From Selaginella moellendorffii (Eukaryota; Streptophyta; Lycopodiopsida; Selaginellales; Selaginellaceae), in assembly GCF_000143415.4 (NCBI RefSeq), contig NW_003314386.1, positions 1 to 38,325 on the forward strand: 38,325 bases of DNA, written 5' to 3'. The notes below the pieces were generated by a model. That model worked only from the letters and a program-made list of their open reading frames with translations. It did no database searches and was not told where the DNA came from. The position numbers were made by a program, and so were the translations under genes. Each line of letters begins with the position of its first letter. Position 1 is the stretch's first letter. Below, piece by piece: positions 29,239 through 38,325 of this stretch.

Positions 29239-29659
29239 CATATTTCAACCCGCAGTGGCTTCCAGCCTGCGGGCATTGACACTTCTGTGTGGCTTGATTA
29301 CTTCAGCACTCAAGCTCATTTTTGCAACATGGTATCAGAGAAGGCACCTAGATACTTTACTTTTTTTAGGGTTCTTCATTCTTGAAAACGCTTGCGCTGT
29401 CTCGGATCTGTTCCAGTAAAACCATCATTTTACCAACTCGTATCCCTTAAAATGATCAGCCTGCGGACGGTCATGATACTGATCTGGTGAGTGTAGGCTG
29501 TGGTGCAAGCATGCTGGGATTAGGATCGCTGAGCTACTGTGAGATACCTTCTAGGAAGCTCTGTCTACATAGTGAGGATTTCTGGAGCTTGCGGGATTTG
29601 CTGATCGGAGGTTCGTGCAGAAGCAGATTGCCCAGTGCAGTAGTTTTTCCTACAAGCGG

Positions 29660-29940
29660 CCATGACACTTGACCACAGATACAGCTTGACGATCCAGAAG
29701 CTTGACTACAGCAACTCCCAGTTGTGGTTTGTCAAGATGAGGAATTTGCTGGATGAGTACAAGCTTGGAGATCATGTTTCTGGAGCTAGTAGATTCAGCA
29801 CTCGCTACAGATATTCGGCTCACTCACAGAGGGAAAGTTGACGTCTGTGTACCATGTCAAGGGGAAGTATCAAGGAAAGTCATTACCAAAGTAAGCTACG
29901 TGAATCAGAGCTACAAGAACACTCCAACTTGTAGGTGGTG
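29660..29940 (+). pseudogene. Copia gag start fused to pre-integrase zinc motif
   Basis: One frame gives LTIQKLDYSNSQLWFVKMRN, typical of the start of copia gag (L.GSNY..W...M). Shortly after, another frame gives KVDVCVPCQGEVSRK, the CxxC end of the GAG-pre-integrase domain. Most of gag and the protease are deleted. It leads into the integrase at 29940. Confidence 0.65.
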
Positions 29941-30465
29941 ATGTCTGGGGGCCAACACAAGTTAAATCGCTGAATGGTGCCAGGTACTTTCTGTTGATTG
30001 TTGACGATTATTCTCACAGGGCATTTTTCTTTTTCTTGCGTCTAAGAAGTGAAGCTCTCGAACGGTTCAAAGGATGGAAAGTCTATGCTGAGAAGGATAC
30101 TGATCAAAAGATACACTCATTTCGCTCAGACGATGGAGGTGAATTTATTTCAAACGATTTTAACGTGTTTCTTGAACAGGAAGGCATCCAAAGACAAACC
30201 TATGCGAAAGAACAGAATGGGGTGGTTTACCGTAGGATGCCAACGGTTGGAGAAGCTGCACAATGCATACACAAAGCTGCAGATCTACCACTCACTTTCT
30301 GGGCCAAGGCAGTCAGTTATGTGGTTGCTATCACCAACTTTCTTCCAACCAAAGCTCTCATAAACACAACTCATCACAAAAGCATGACAGGATGTAAGCC
30401 TTTTTTGAAATATTTCCGTGTTTTTGGATGTATAGCATACGCACATGTTGATCCGAAGCAGTGAG
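29940..30465 (+). pseudogene. Copia integrase core
   Basis: Reads DVWGPTQVKSLNGARYFLLI, then VDDYSHRAFFFFL, FRSDDGGEFISNDFNVFLEQ, GIQRQTYAKEQNGVVYRR, and the downstream FWAKAVSYVVAITNFLPTKA. The DDE residues are visible as D (DVWGP), D (RSDDGGEF), and a Q/N-rich EQNGV site where the glutamate usually sits just after, here changed to VYRR, so the catalytic glutamate appears lost. It ends at TGA about 30463. The enzyme would insert element DNA into the genome. Confidence 0.8.
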
Positions 30466-30536
30466 TAAAATGGGATGATCGAATGTTGAAGACAGCAAGA
30501 CATTTCGATTGTTTGACATGAACACCTGTGTCGTTT

Positions 30537-30629
30537 TTAACAAAAAAATCAATAAGCTTTCTACATTAGACTAACCCTAGTTCTTAACAAAAAATCAATA
30601 AGCCTTCTACATTAGACTAACCCTAGTTC
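30537..30629. repeat. ~46-bp tandem duplication inside copia pol
   Basis: TTAACAAAAAATCAATAAG through TAACCCTAGTTC occurs twice (30537-30583, 30584-30629) between the integrase and reverse-transcriptase parts. Both copies carry stops. Confidence 0.85.
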
Positions 30630-30639
30630 GTCGTCAAAC

Positions 30640-32540
30640 TCCACAGAGAAATTGGTTCAGAAACCATTCAACTACTTTGGATTCAGCATCCCACTTCCAT
30701 CCGAGGAGTCACAAGGAATAAAGAATCCTCCTGCAGTTCAACCACAGTTGCAAGTCCCTGAAGCTCCAGCACCTGAGCAGCAGGAACTTCCAGTCATCAA
30801 GAACATTGTGTCAGAGAACTTTGAAGAAAACTGGGAAACTTCTTTCAACCAGCAGATGAGCTCGGTGATGATATCTTTGAGGATGAAAGGTGTGTTGAAG
30901 TCTTTGAACCTGAAGCTTCGGGACTTACAAAACGACAACGGAAACCAGCTCAGAGGTATTTAGAACAATTGGAAACTAATGCGTGCACTGTGTATACAGA
31001 ACCATCAACCTATAATCAGGAAATACTAGGCTCACACGCCCGGAAGTGGAAGCTGGCAATGCAGGATGAGTTCAACAGTTTGCTCACAAACCAGACATGG
31101 GATCTTGTACAACTTCCACCAAACAAGCATAAAATTAGTAACAAATGGTTGTACAAAGTCAAGTACACACTGGAAGGGCACATTCAACGTTACAAATCAT
31201 GACTGGTTGCCAGAGAATTCACACAAACACAGGGAGTTGATTTCTTTGGCGTTTTTTCTCCAGTTGCTAACATACTGGCCTTATTTGCTTTTGCAGCTCT
31301 TAACGATTTTGAACTTCACCAAATGGATGTTAAGAACGAGTTCCTCCATGGTACACTTGACGAGGAAATTTATATGAGGTAACCCTGATGTTTTGAAGTT
31401 GTCAGAAAAGAATGTCACGTCTGCCGTCTCAAAAAGTCGATCTATGGACTCAAGCGAAGTCTTCGATGCTGGTATAAAACAATCGACGTTTTCTTTCGTG
31501 GCCCTGGTTTTTGCAGATCTCAAGCCGACTGGAACATATACATTCTCACCACCAACGGCACTGTGGATGCAATCGTTGCGATTTATGTGGATGATCTAGC
31601 TCTGGCTGCACAGAACATGAGGGGAGTAATCTGGATTAAGCAGGCACTGATGGATCGTTTTTGTATGATAATTATTTTCTCGGTTTACAAATTTGTCGTG
31701 ACAGGGAGAAACGAATCTTGTTCATGAATCAAGAGAAGTACACTCAAAGGCATGCTTCAGAACTATGCAGAATATTTCAATGGCAGTGCTCCTACTCCGA
31801 CAGTTACACGATTAAAACTAGTTACAGACATGGCTCCTTCAACACAAGGAGATAAAGCGGCAATGAGGCTCCCCTATCAACAACTAGTCGGTGGACTTCT
31901 GTACCTCTTGGTTTCGTCTCGACCAGACATTGCGCAGTTATGAAGAATCCGGGGCTCAAGCATTCGTCTGCAGCTCTTCGGATTTTGAAGTATTTAGCCA
32001 GGACAGTTGACTTTGGCCTTCTCTATGGATCAAACGCTGGGGCTAAGTCAGTGGTTGGATACGCAGACGCAGATTGGGCAAGGGATGCAGGTGATAGGCG
32101 CTCTAGAACCGGTTATTGCTTCATATTCAACTCTGGCGTGATCAGTTGGACGTCCAAAAAGCAGACAACAGTAACTGTATTGACATGTGAAGCAGAGTAT
32201 CTAACAGTTGCTATATTGACATGTATCTTTCATTTTTAGCATGTTCATGGGAGGCATCTGGATACGAAAACTACTGAGTGACTTCGGTATTAGACAAACT
32301 GATCCTTTGTTGTTGTTTGATGATAATCAGGCATGTTTGGCGCCGCTAAAGAACCCGGTACTGCACGGACGAACTAAGCACATTGAGAATCACCATCATT
32401 TCATTCGGGAGAAAGTTGCAGACGGCGAGGTCACGGTCGAATTCCAGCAAACAACAAAGATGATAGCAGATATATTCACTAAGGTGTTCGATCGAGGCTT
32501 ACATGAACAATTCATCATCGACTTAGGCATATGTTCAGCG
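30640..32540 (+). pseudogene. Copia reverse transcriptase and RNase H, many breaks
   Basis: A proline/glutamine-rich linker (~30720-30960) is followed by WKLAMQDEFNSLLTNQTWDL and KWLYKVKYTLEGHIQRYKS, a TGA at 31199-31201, then LVAREFTQTQGVDFF, HQMDVKNEFLHGTLDEEIYM, and the active site YVDDLALA (about 31588-31611). PYQQLVGGLLYLLVSSRPDI follows at about 31878. RNase H reads YADADWARDAGDRRSRTGY, ISWTSKKQTTV, CEAEY, then NQACLAPLKNPVLHGRTKHI and IADIFTK. At least five frameshifts or stops interrupt it. Order and motifs are those of the RVT_2 and copia RNase H families. Confidence 0.85.
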
Positions 32541-32784
32541 GGTGGGCTTGGAAAATCAAAACAAGGGGAGCTTCTGACAATACCTCAGAACAGAAGGAAT
32601 AATTTAGGTCAGAAAATAGCAAGAGCCTCAACAGCGGGCGTTGACACTTCTGTGTGGCTTGATTGCTTCAGCACTCAAGCTCATTTTTGCAACAGCGCCA
32701 AAGCTCCAATCGCTTTGGAATTCTTCTCATTTCAAGGCTTAAGATTTTCAACCTTTGGAAGCGGAGGCTTGAGAAAGGATCACC

Positions 32785-33590
32785 TTACACCACAAGGTCC
32801 GGTATCGGGCCTTCAATCTCAGCGTGTCTCGTAATTTAGGTGTCACCACCCGAGTACTTCCCACACCTCGTTTGGATTCACGGTGTAGCCTTGCCACGAG
32901 CTACACTGACACCTTGATTGCTGCCCTCGCTACCAAGGACTTACTCTCAGCGAAGCCTTCACTTGTCAGAGCTGTTCTCCACAGCTTGCCTGACTCTTTG
33001 TCTTTCGCCCCTATGAGCTCACTTAGCCAGGGCCACTCTTCACAGCCTGCCTGGTTCCATCCTTAGTCAGAGCCGTTTTTCACAGCCTGTCTGACTACTT
33101 TGTCTTTTGCTCCTATTCCATCGGAGCTGTTCTTCACAGCTTGCCCGACTTCCACTTTTAGCCAAAGTCACTCTTCGTGACTTGCTTGATTCCATCTCCT
33201 GTTTCCAAGGAGGAGAGCTGTGGCAGTCTGGGAATCACCCCATTGCCACTTATACTCCTCCCAGATCAGACTACAATTAACCGGAACTCACTTTTCAGAA
33301 GAAGGGTCCTCCTCTTCTTCCAAGGCGGAGGTCCCCCCTATATACTTTCTGGAACTCCGGGTACCCCCCCTCGGCCTTTTAGCCACATGCTGTGGGCACG
33401 ACGATATTTTTTGTACTTAGTCTCTGAAAAGATGAGATACTGATGTGTTGGGACTCCCGCTACATCAGCTCCGATTTTCAGACAGGTTTTTCCTGTCTTT
33501 TCCTAGTACTATCAGGGTAGTACCTTCCATGCTAATGACCTCTAACGCGGTTCTCACGTGGCAGGACTCCTGCCACGTCACCAGACTACA
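32785..33590 (-). mobile_element. Relic LTR of the 8.1-kb element family (copy F)
   Basis: The reverse complement aligns by eye to about 11540-12350 of the left LTR. Landmarks: the CGAGACACGCTGAG block, the block encoding TPRPDSQCSLATSYT-like frames in the opposite sense, the hairpin array, the GGGGGGTCCGGGG-like stretch, and two remaining ACGT motifs near 33555-33580. It holds five hairpins (32965-32994, 33026-33055, 33066-33095, 33120-33149, 33161-33190). LTR ends are missing. Confidence 0.75.
32965..33190 (-). repeat. Five covarying 30-nt hairpins in relic LTR F
   Basis: Same architecture as at 11820-12166. On the minus strand the upper stems are GCTG/CAGC, GCTG/TGGC (wobbles), GCTG/CGGC (wobble), GCTG/CAGC and GTCA/TGAC; lower stems include GTCAG/CTGAC and GTCGG/CCGAT. 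Every unit is exactly 30 nt with a 7-nt loop, although spacer sequences are heavily diverged. Confidence 0.8.
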
Positions 33591-33802
33591 ATTATTACAT
33601 ACTGTTTTTCATAGAAGTGATGCACGACTATTGCTGACACCCGTATCCAACCGGACAATCGAGGCACATAACCGTAACAGTGCCCCTCATTTTTACCTCG
33701 GGTGCACCATACGCCAAGTTTGAGTTCAGATGTCTTTTCATGGGGGTCTCTTTTTCGATCCTTTTGGAGGAGCTATTTGATAAGCTTGAAGCTTAAGGTT
33801 GG

Positions 33803-34219
33803 TGTTACGTCGGTATCGTAGATCTTGTGCAGCACAGAGGAAATTATCATAACCAATTGGTCATTTTTTTTATGATTAAGGAGAGAATAAATAAGTGCGT
33901 GACATTTGGTATCAGAGAGGTTCGATTCTCGACATCGATACTGAGATGAGATGTATACATGACCTGATCCACCATGATACATAGGCAAGCATGGAATGTG
34001 TATGGGCATATAGGATCCATATGTGTAAGGATGTGACATTCACACGGTAGGCTGTCAAGGGACGTGATTTATGTAGATCAGAGGGTCCACGCGAATGTGT
34101 ACGGTAAGGAATCGTGGTGGGTATTACATCAGTATCGTAGATCTTGTGCAGCACATAGGGAATTCTTATAATCAATTGGCCCTTTTCCTTATGGTTAAGG
34201 GGAGAATACATAAGTGCGT
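33803..34219 (+). mobile_element. Candidate miniature LTR element (TRIM)
   Basis: Two ~100-bp direct repeats (33803-33904, 34122-34219) share the segment from RTATCGTAGATCTTGTGCAG to ATAAGTGCGT. The left starts TGTTACG and ends GTGACA, then TT, then TGGTATCAGAG (33907-33917), the Met-type primer site. The right is preceded by ATCGTGGTGGG, a polypurine-like run, and begins TATTAC. The interior is only about 215 bp and noncoding. The right LTR lacks its last four bases and runs straight into a gag relic, so no target duplication is left. Size and layout are those of TRIM elements. Confidence 0.75.
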
Positions 34220-34220
34220 T

Positions 34221-34776
34221 TCGGAGAGTAATGTTTTCTCCTTTTTCCTGTTTCGAGGTTCGGAATCAATTCATCATCTGAATCGTTGTCCTCATATCTC
34301 GTCAGTGTAATGGCTTCAAACTTGTGTTTGATCTTCTGGGCCATTGCAATGATATCTTCTATCTTGAGTGAGGCATCTTCCTCATCTCTGTGTTTCAGCA
34401 CTAAATCATGCTGGATTTGCTTGTGAAGGCTTTGAGTGAACTAACTCTGTTTGCCTTAATCAGTGATCAGATTCTTGTATTTGTTGGCCAACTTTAAAAA
34501 GCCGCTTCCATAGTCGGGAATAGGTTCATCTCTCTTTTGGCGTGTTTCTCTCAATTTCTCAAGATAGACCTTGGGTCTCTTTTTTGTGTGAAAACACTCT
34601 TTGAATGCGGTGATGATATCCTCACCGTCAACATTATTACTTTCCCGGAGAAAGTACCACTCTTAGGCCAACCTAGATTTGTCGATCGATCCATGAAACT
34701 GACGCCAAATGCTTGCGATTGTTCTTCCAGGAGGAGTGACTTCCATGGACGGTTTTTTGGAGAAGATTTTTCCCAT
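34221..34776 (-). pseudogene. Ty3-type gag capsid relic
   Basis: ATG at 34776 opens MGKIFSKKPSM; the frame, with stops near 34663 and 34456, reads EWYFLRESNN, DGEDIITAFKECFHTKKRPK, YLEKLRETRQKRDEPIPDYG, LKLANKYKNLITD, and HDLVLKHRDEEDASLKIEDI. This is the Retrotrans_gag pattern of helices after a conserved W. A KFEAITL and acidic tail follow to the junction with the TRIM at 34219. No pol follows. It differs from both other gags in the window. Confidence 0.75.
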
Positions 34777-35259
34777 CGGTGCTGAAGAGCAAGAACAATC
34801 CGACCAGTATAACAGTAAGGGTTTAACAGCCTTTACCTCTTCTCTGCCACTTTATACCCATTTCAAGATGTAAGTTTTTTAATGCAGATTACTGGAGCTA
34901 AAAAACTACCTCGGTAAATGGGAGAATGCGTCCATATTACTATATTTTGAACTAAGTATACAGACTACAACTCATAACTTATTTTATAATTGAGTTTTGG
35001 GATGTCTTTAAAATACCAGCTGTTTAGGATGTTTATTAGTTAATGAAGTTTAGGATTGAGTTGTGATGTGTATTAGATAATAGTTAACAAAGTATAGAAT
35101 TAAGTTGTGGATGATTAAAAACATAAAAATTTTGTTTGACTATAATTGGAAAGCATTACTAATCCAGTTGCCCGGATGAATCAGATTTACATGAGTTCAG
35201 AGATAAAATCTACAGCATGAAAAAAAAACAAACTCAAAAGGATTTGCATGGTGGCCTTG

Positions 35260-35334
35260 TCAAAATTTACTGTTGTCTCTCTTATCATCAGTACTGTTAC
35301 TACCCTCGCTACTAGTGCTACGTTCAACCTGGGG
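35260..35334 (-). CDS. Probable last exon of an unidentified host gene
   Basis: A pyrimidine-rich tract ending TTCTGTTTTGCAG on the minus strand precedes 25 codons beginning PQVERSTSSEGSNSTDDKRD and ending at TGA 35260-35262. It is phase 0 and joins in frame to the exon at 35590-35730. The residues are polar, serine/aspartate-rich, like a disordered C-terminus. No start or domain is available, so the protein is unidentified. Confidence 0.45.
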   Translation of the reverse strand, partial: PQVERSTSSEGSNSTDDKRDNSKF

Positions 35335-35589
35335 CTGCAAAACAGAATAATTAAAATAAGAGACCAAAAACATAATAAAAATTAACCCTTTTTTAAGTCC
35401 GCGAGAGTAGCCACTTCAGAGCGTTAGTTGTCCCCCCGGTGTAACCACAATTGTATCCTATCCAACAAGTTCAACACATCATAAACAGAGCAAGTATGAA
35501 ACTTGCCTTCTTTAGGTCTTACTCCTTCAGTCAAATTTTCTTTCTGTATATACAAGATGGATATGCAAACAATCAAATAAATAACTTAC

Positions 35590-35730
35590 TTTCGAATGTG
35601 TAACCAAATTACCTTGAGAGCCTTTTCCTGGATTTTCCAGCATGTCTGCTGCTTGCTGAGGACTTGCTGCAGCTGCAGTGCTAGCAAGAGGAGCTCCAAA
35701 TAACATACTTGATGCATGAGACTTTTGCAA
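35590..35730 (-). CDS. Probable penultimate exon of the same host gene
   Basis: Minus-strand frame LQKSHASSMLFGAPLASTAA, then QQAADMLENPGKGSQGNLV, ends THSK at a strong donor (AAA|GTAAGT, 35589-35584). Acceptor is uncertain: ACTTTAG before 35730 fits the frame. Another candidate exon upstream starts after TTTCACACTGTTTCAG (~35825). Alanine/glutamine-rich; family not recognised. A decayed transposon frame is the alternative, but the matched splice signals and phase make a host gene more likely. Confidence 0.45.
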
Positions 35731-35899
35731 CTAAAGTTATAAAAAACCATGCAACGAACCTCTTCGGAACATTTGCGACTATGTTGCCTCGGTAGATGTT
35801 GCGGGGTAAATTTTCTCTTCACTACCTGAAACAGTGTGAAATTGTGTGAAGTTAACAGGAAAAAAAGAGGAAGCACCACTGGCTTCTAAGTCAGCTGAA

Positions 35900-37400
35900 G
35901 CATTCAACACAAACATTCCCAGCTAAGCCTGGCTCCACTTTCCTTGTTGTTGGTCGCTTATGATGCCTTGTCGCTCTTTCCAGAAGCCCTAGATAGATTC
36001 CGTCAATATACTTATTAATTTTAATTCTCATCCCTTAATTTTTGTTATAAACACATATTACTTCCTTTATTTATTTATTTTATTTATTTTATGATTTATT
36101 CTGCTAAATACCCTTCTAGGCCTTTTCTGAATTTTCACGTTGATTTCCTTCTGTCACCCACCTCTGTCCCACATAGGTGATTCTGTATTCATGTTCCTTT
36201 TTTTCGTCGAATTTAATCAATTCTGTAATGACATAGTAGATGTATTGTGAAAAAATGTTTCTTATTTTGATTACCTAAAAATTCTTGGATAGTATTCATG
36301 TCCGTCTTAGCTCTGTCTAATGATTATGTTTCCAATGTTCACTTGAGATTAGCGTAATTGAAGCCGTTCTTCTATAATTTTCTGAATATGACTGATTATA
36401 TCCTCATTATTATTTCAGACATATAATATCAAGGAAAATTGAGAGCTAATCACCTGATATGATGTTTTAATTGGCCTGTTTGATGCCAGAACTAGATATT
36501 TAATCACCTCAAATGGAAACTTTTGTCTGTTATCATATTTTCTTATCCAAAATTTTTTGTCTCAGCATTGTACTTTTTGCTTGCAGAAACATTAGTGTAA
36601 TGCATCCATTTTCGTTTACTTTGGTTTCATTCGTGAGATCAAGTACTGATAATGGATAAAGCCACAAAATGATTTCTTCTGTTTCCGGTTGCTTGTTGAA
36701 TGATGGAGCGTAAATCACTGAAGTGTCATCCATGTATGTGGAGGTATTGGCAAATTTTGAGTAATATATTCTTTAGATACCACGAATTTCATATCTCTTT
36801 TGTAAGAACTGAAATTTTGTTTCCACCTTCCTCTCCATTTCCATTGTTCGGTTTTTTCATGCTTGTTAGTACTAGCTCATATCTTTTGAAAACCCTGTAT
36901 CTCCATGTAATAGAATACTTTCGTAGCATTTTGATTAAATCACCAGAGAAGATATTGTGAATCTCATTAGGAATGTTTAATGTGAATTGAACTGAGGAGT
37001 TCAATGCTAATTCTTTGTTGGTATTATTCGTAAGCATCTAATCCAAAATACTATTTTAATTCACCCCAAACTATGAATTTAGAAAACTCTTTGGATTATG
37101 TTGATGAAATAAAAGATCCAGGAATAATATTTGTGAATCTAGAATGTCCGTTTCTCATGAATTTAATTCACTCTTATCCTCTTGCTTTTCTGTTGACGTA
37201 GAACTGCTTTTCTTGCCATCTGGAACCATCGATAGATTTCATGCCAGAAAGATTCTGTGAGATATGCTGTATTTATGGAAGTGAATGTTCACGTTTTAGA
37301 GATCATGCTCAGGCATGTTTGGTGATGTGATGACTTCAAGTTCGGGATTTTTCTGCCACTGAAGTAGATTGGCGTCTCTATTCAATTATATTTTGGAACC
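35900..37400. other. AT-rich DNA, nothing recognised
   Basis: About 1.5 kb with T/A runs and no frame showing a known motif. It could hold introns or upstream parts of the exons at 35260-35730, but I see no convincing exon. Confidence 0.5.
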
Positions 37401-37672
37401 TGTCACAGCATCATCCCCTAGAATCCAGGTCCTGGGAACCGTGATCACAAGATTATCCCACTAAACCAAACAGTCAAAGACAAGCACAGAGACCAACTCT
37501 GTCACTCGTAGAGAACTGTCTATCTTCCTGCTCTCCACTGAAAAACTCTTCTTGTTATCCTTTTGATGGCCTTTTCCTACATGGCAGGTTAAGGCCTCAA
37601 ACCACATAAACCACAGTTAGGGTTAACCAGCCTATTAGCTTAAGCAAGTGCCTAACAGTTCCTTCCCCTAAT
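37401..37672 (-). mobile_element. Possible LTR with polypurine tract
   Basis: On the minus strand, ATTAGGGGAAGGAAC (37672-37658) directly precedes TGTTAGGCACTTGC, and a possible end GCTGTGACA lies at 37401. GAGGACAAGG just upstream resembles the GCTTGAGGACAAG words common before the 3' LTR of chromoviruses. This would be a 257-bp 3' LTR. No partner LTR is in the window. Confidence 0.4.
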
Positions 37673-38325
37673 AAGGGAATCCTTGTCCTCAAGCATGTTC
37701 AGCACATCAATCGAGTCATTGACCAAATCATCATCCCATCCTTAACCTCCGGTACTGCACATCCTCCAACATAGTCGGGACTCTAATCCATGTGATGCCA
37801 CACATGCTGCCATATCATCATTCTGCACAAATATTTTTTCTTGGCAGGAGTCATACTATAAGAATTTGCACATACCACATCCATTTCTCAAGGAGTGACC
37901 TTCATCGAACTGGGTATGATTCACTAGGAGACATGGTCAAATCAGCTTCAACTCAGTAAATAATCCGATCCATGATAAATATCGATCAAATGAAATGTTG
38001 ATTTTTCAGGTTGGTATAGAAGCTCCGCTAAAATTCTAACACAAAACTAAAATGATTGAGGGAGTAACCAAGGGCATTTTCAATTTATATTATTTAACAT
38101 AAATAAGTGTGTCCCCAGAAATGACCTGTTACAAAATGTCTATAAAACATCCAAGCCTTAGTAAATCCCACATTGCAATCCAGGAATATGTATGTCTCCA
38201 GGAATAATCCATCACGTCATGTCCTTGCAAATTCCAGGATGACTGTGCTTCCAAGAGTTATATCTCGTGAACCAATTCATAATTAATTCCATGTCTTTGA
38301 TCAAAAGTATAGCTCTTGTCATGAA
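37673..38325. other. Unassigned end of window
   Basis: No gene recognised. If the LTR call at 37401-37657 is right, the minus strand here would be the decayed 3' end of that element's interior; a frame reading LVNDSIDVLNMLEDKDSLI up to the purine tract is compatible with that but not diagnostic. Confidence 0.3.

Larger units (their letters stand above)
29262..32694 (+). mobile_element. Decayed Ty1/copia retrotransposon
   Basis: A ~70-bp direct repeat (29262-29329 and 32623-32694), ending TTTTTGCAACA in both copies, marks the LTR ends. TGGTATCAGAG (29330-29340), the Met-type primer site, immediately follows the first. Coding remnants between run in copia order: gag start, pre-integrase, integrase, reverse transcriptase, RNase H. 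A purine run AAAACAAGGGGAG (~32558-32570) precedes the right LTR. I could not align the LTRs upstream of the 70 bp; one or both may be truncated. Confidence 0.85.

Noticed and set aside
30570-30630. CTAACCCTAG resembling telomere repeat
   Set aside because: Only one telomere-like unit per duplicated copy; part of a local tandem duplication.
33907-33940. tRNA gene near GGTTCGATTCTCG
   Set aside because: Only a T-arm-like word after a primer-binding site; no cloverleaf can be drawn.

Overview
The window looks like intergenic DNA from a land-plant nuclear genome. Evidence: a plant-type (OTA-like: Athila/Tat relatives) Ty3 retrotransposon, Ty1/copia and chromovirus-like relics, primer sites of the initiator-tRNA-Met type, dense plant ACGT-core motifs, and GT-AG introns in AT-rich DNA. 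I cannot name the species. Almost everything from 636 to 34776 is LTR retrotransposons of different ages. The only plausible host-gene material is two exons near 35.3-35.7 kb on the minus strand.

Central structure (2973-25112): a three-level nest. (1) An outer Ty3 element on the plus strand has its 5' LTR at 2973-3394 and its 3' LTR at 24690-25112. It keeps its leader, scraps of coding sequence, and a sense ORF downstream of pol (ORF3). (2) A sister element lies inside it in the opposite orientation (4763-22601). It has a 5' LTR, primer site, leader, an extra ORF before gag (ORF0), and a gag-pol frame of about 1970 codons broken only by two TGA codons. Its 3' end and 3' LTR are gone. (3) A third element of 8.1 kb (11020-19107) sits inside ORF0 with a perfect 5-bp target duplication TCTTG. 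It has 1.7-kb LTRs, a Met-type primer site, and about 4.6 kb of internal DNA with no recognisable gene, so it looks like a large non-autonomous element (LARD-like).

The LTRs of the third element hold the most unusual signals. One is a dense array of TGACGTGGC/TGACGTGTC motifs. Another is a series of eight short hairpins, seven of 30 nt and one of 32, with the same architecture and many compensatory base changes. The third is a 29-bp repeat at the LTR end that carries extra copies of the primer-site sequence. Older LTR pieces of the same family occur at 636-1545 (plus) and about 32785-33590 (minus). The second of these carries five more hairpins of the same 30-nt design with further compensating pairs.

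Flanks: 1546-2784 holds a decayed chromovirus-like gag/pol (minus). 28290-28790 holds a copia gag/pre-integrase relic (minus). 29262-32694 is a decayed copia element (plus). 33803-34219 is a candidate miniature LTR element (TRIM) whose ends resemble those of the 8.1-kb element. 34221-34776 is another gag relic (minus), and 37401-37672 a possible LTR with polypurine tract (minus). The rest is AT-rich DNA without recognisable genes. All similarity statements are by-eye comparisons within the window; no database search was run.
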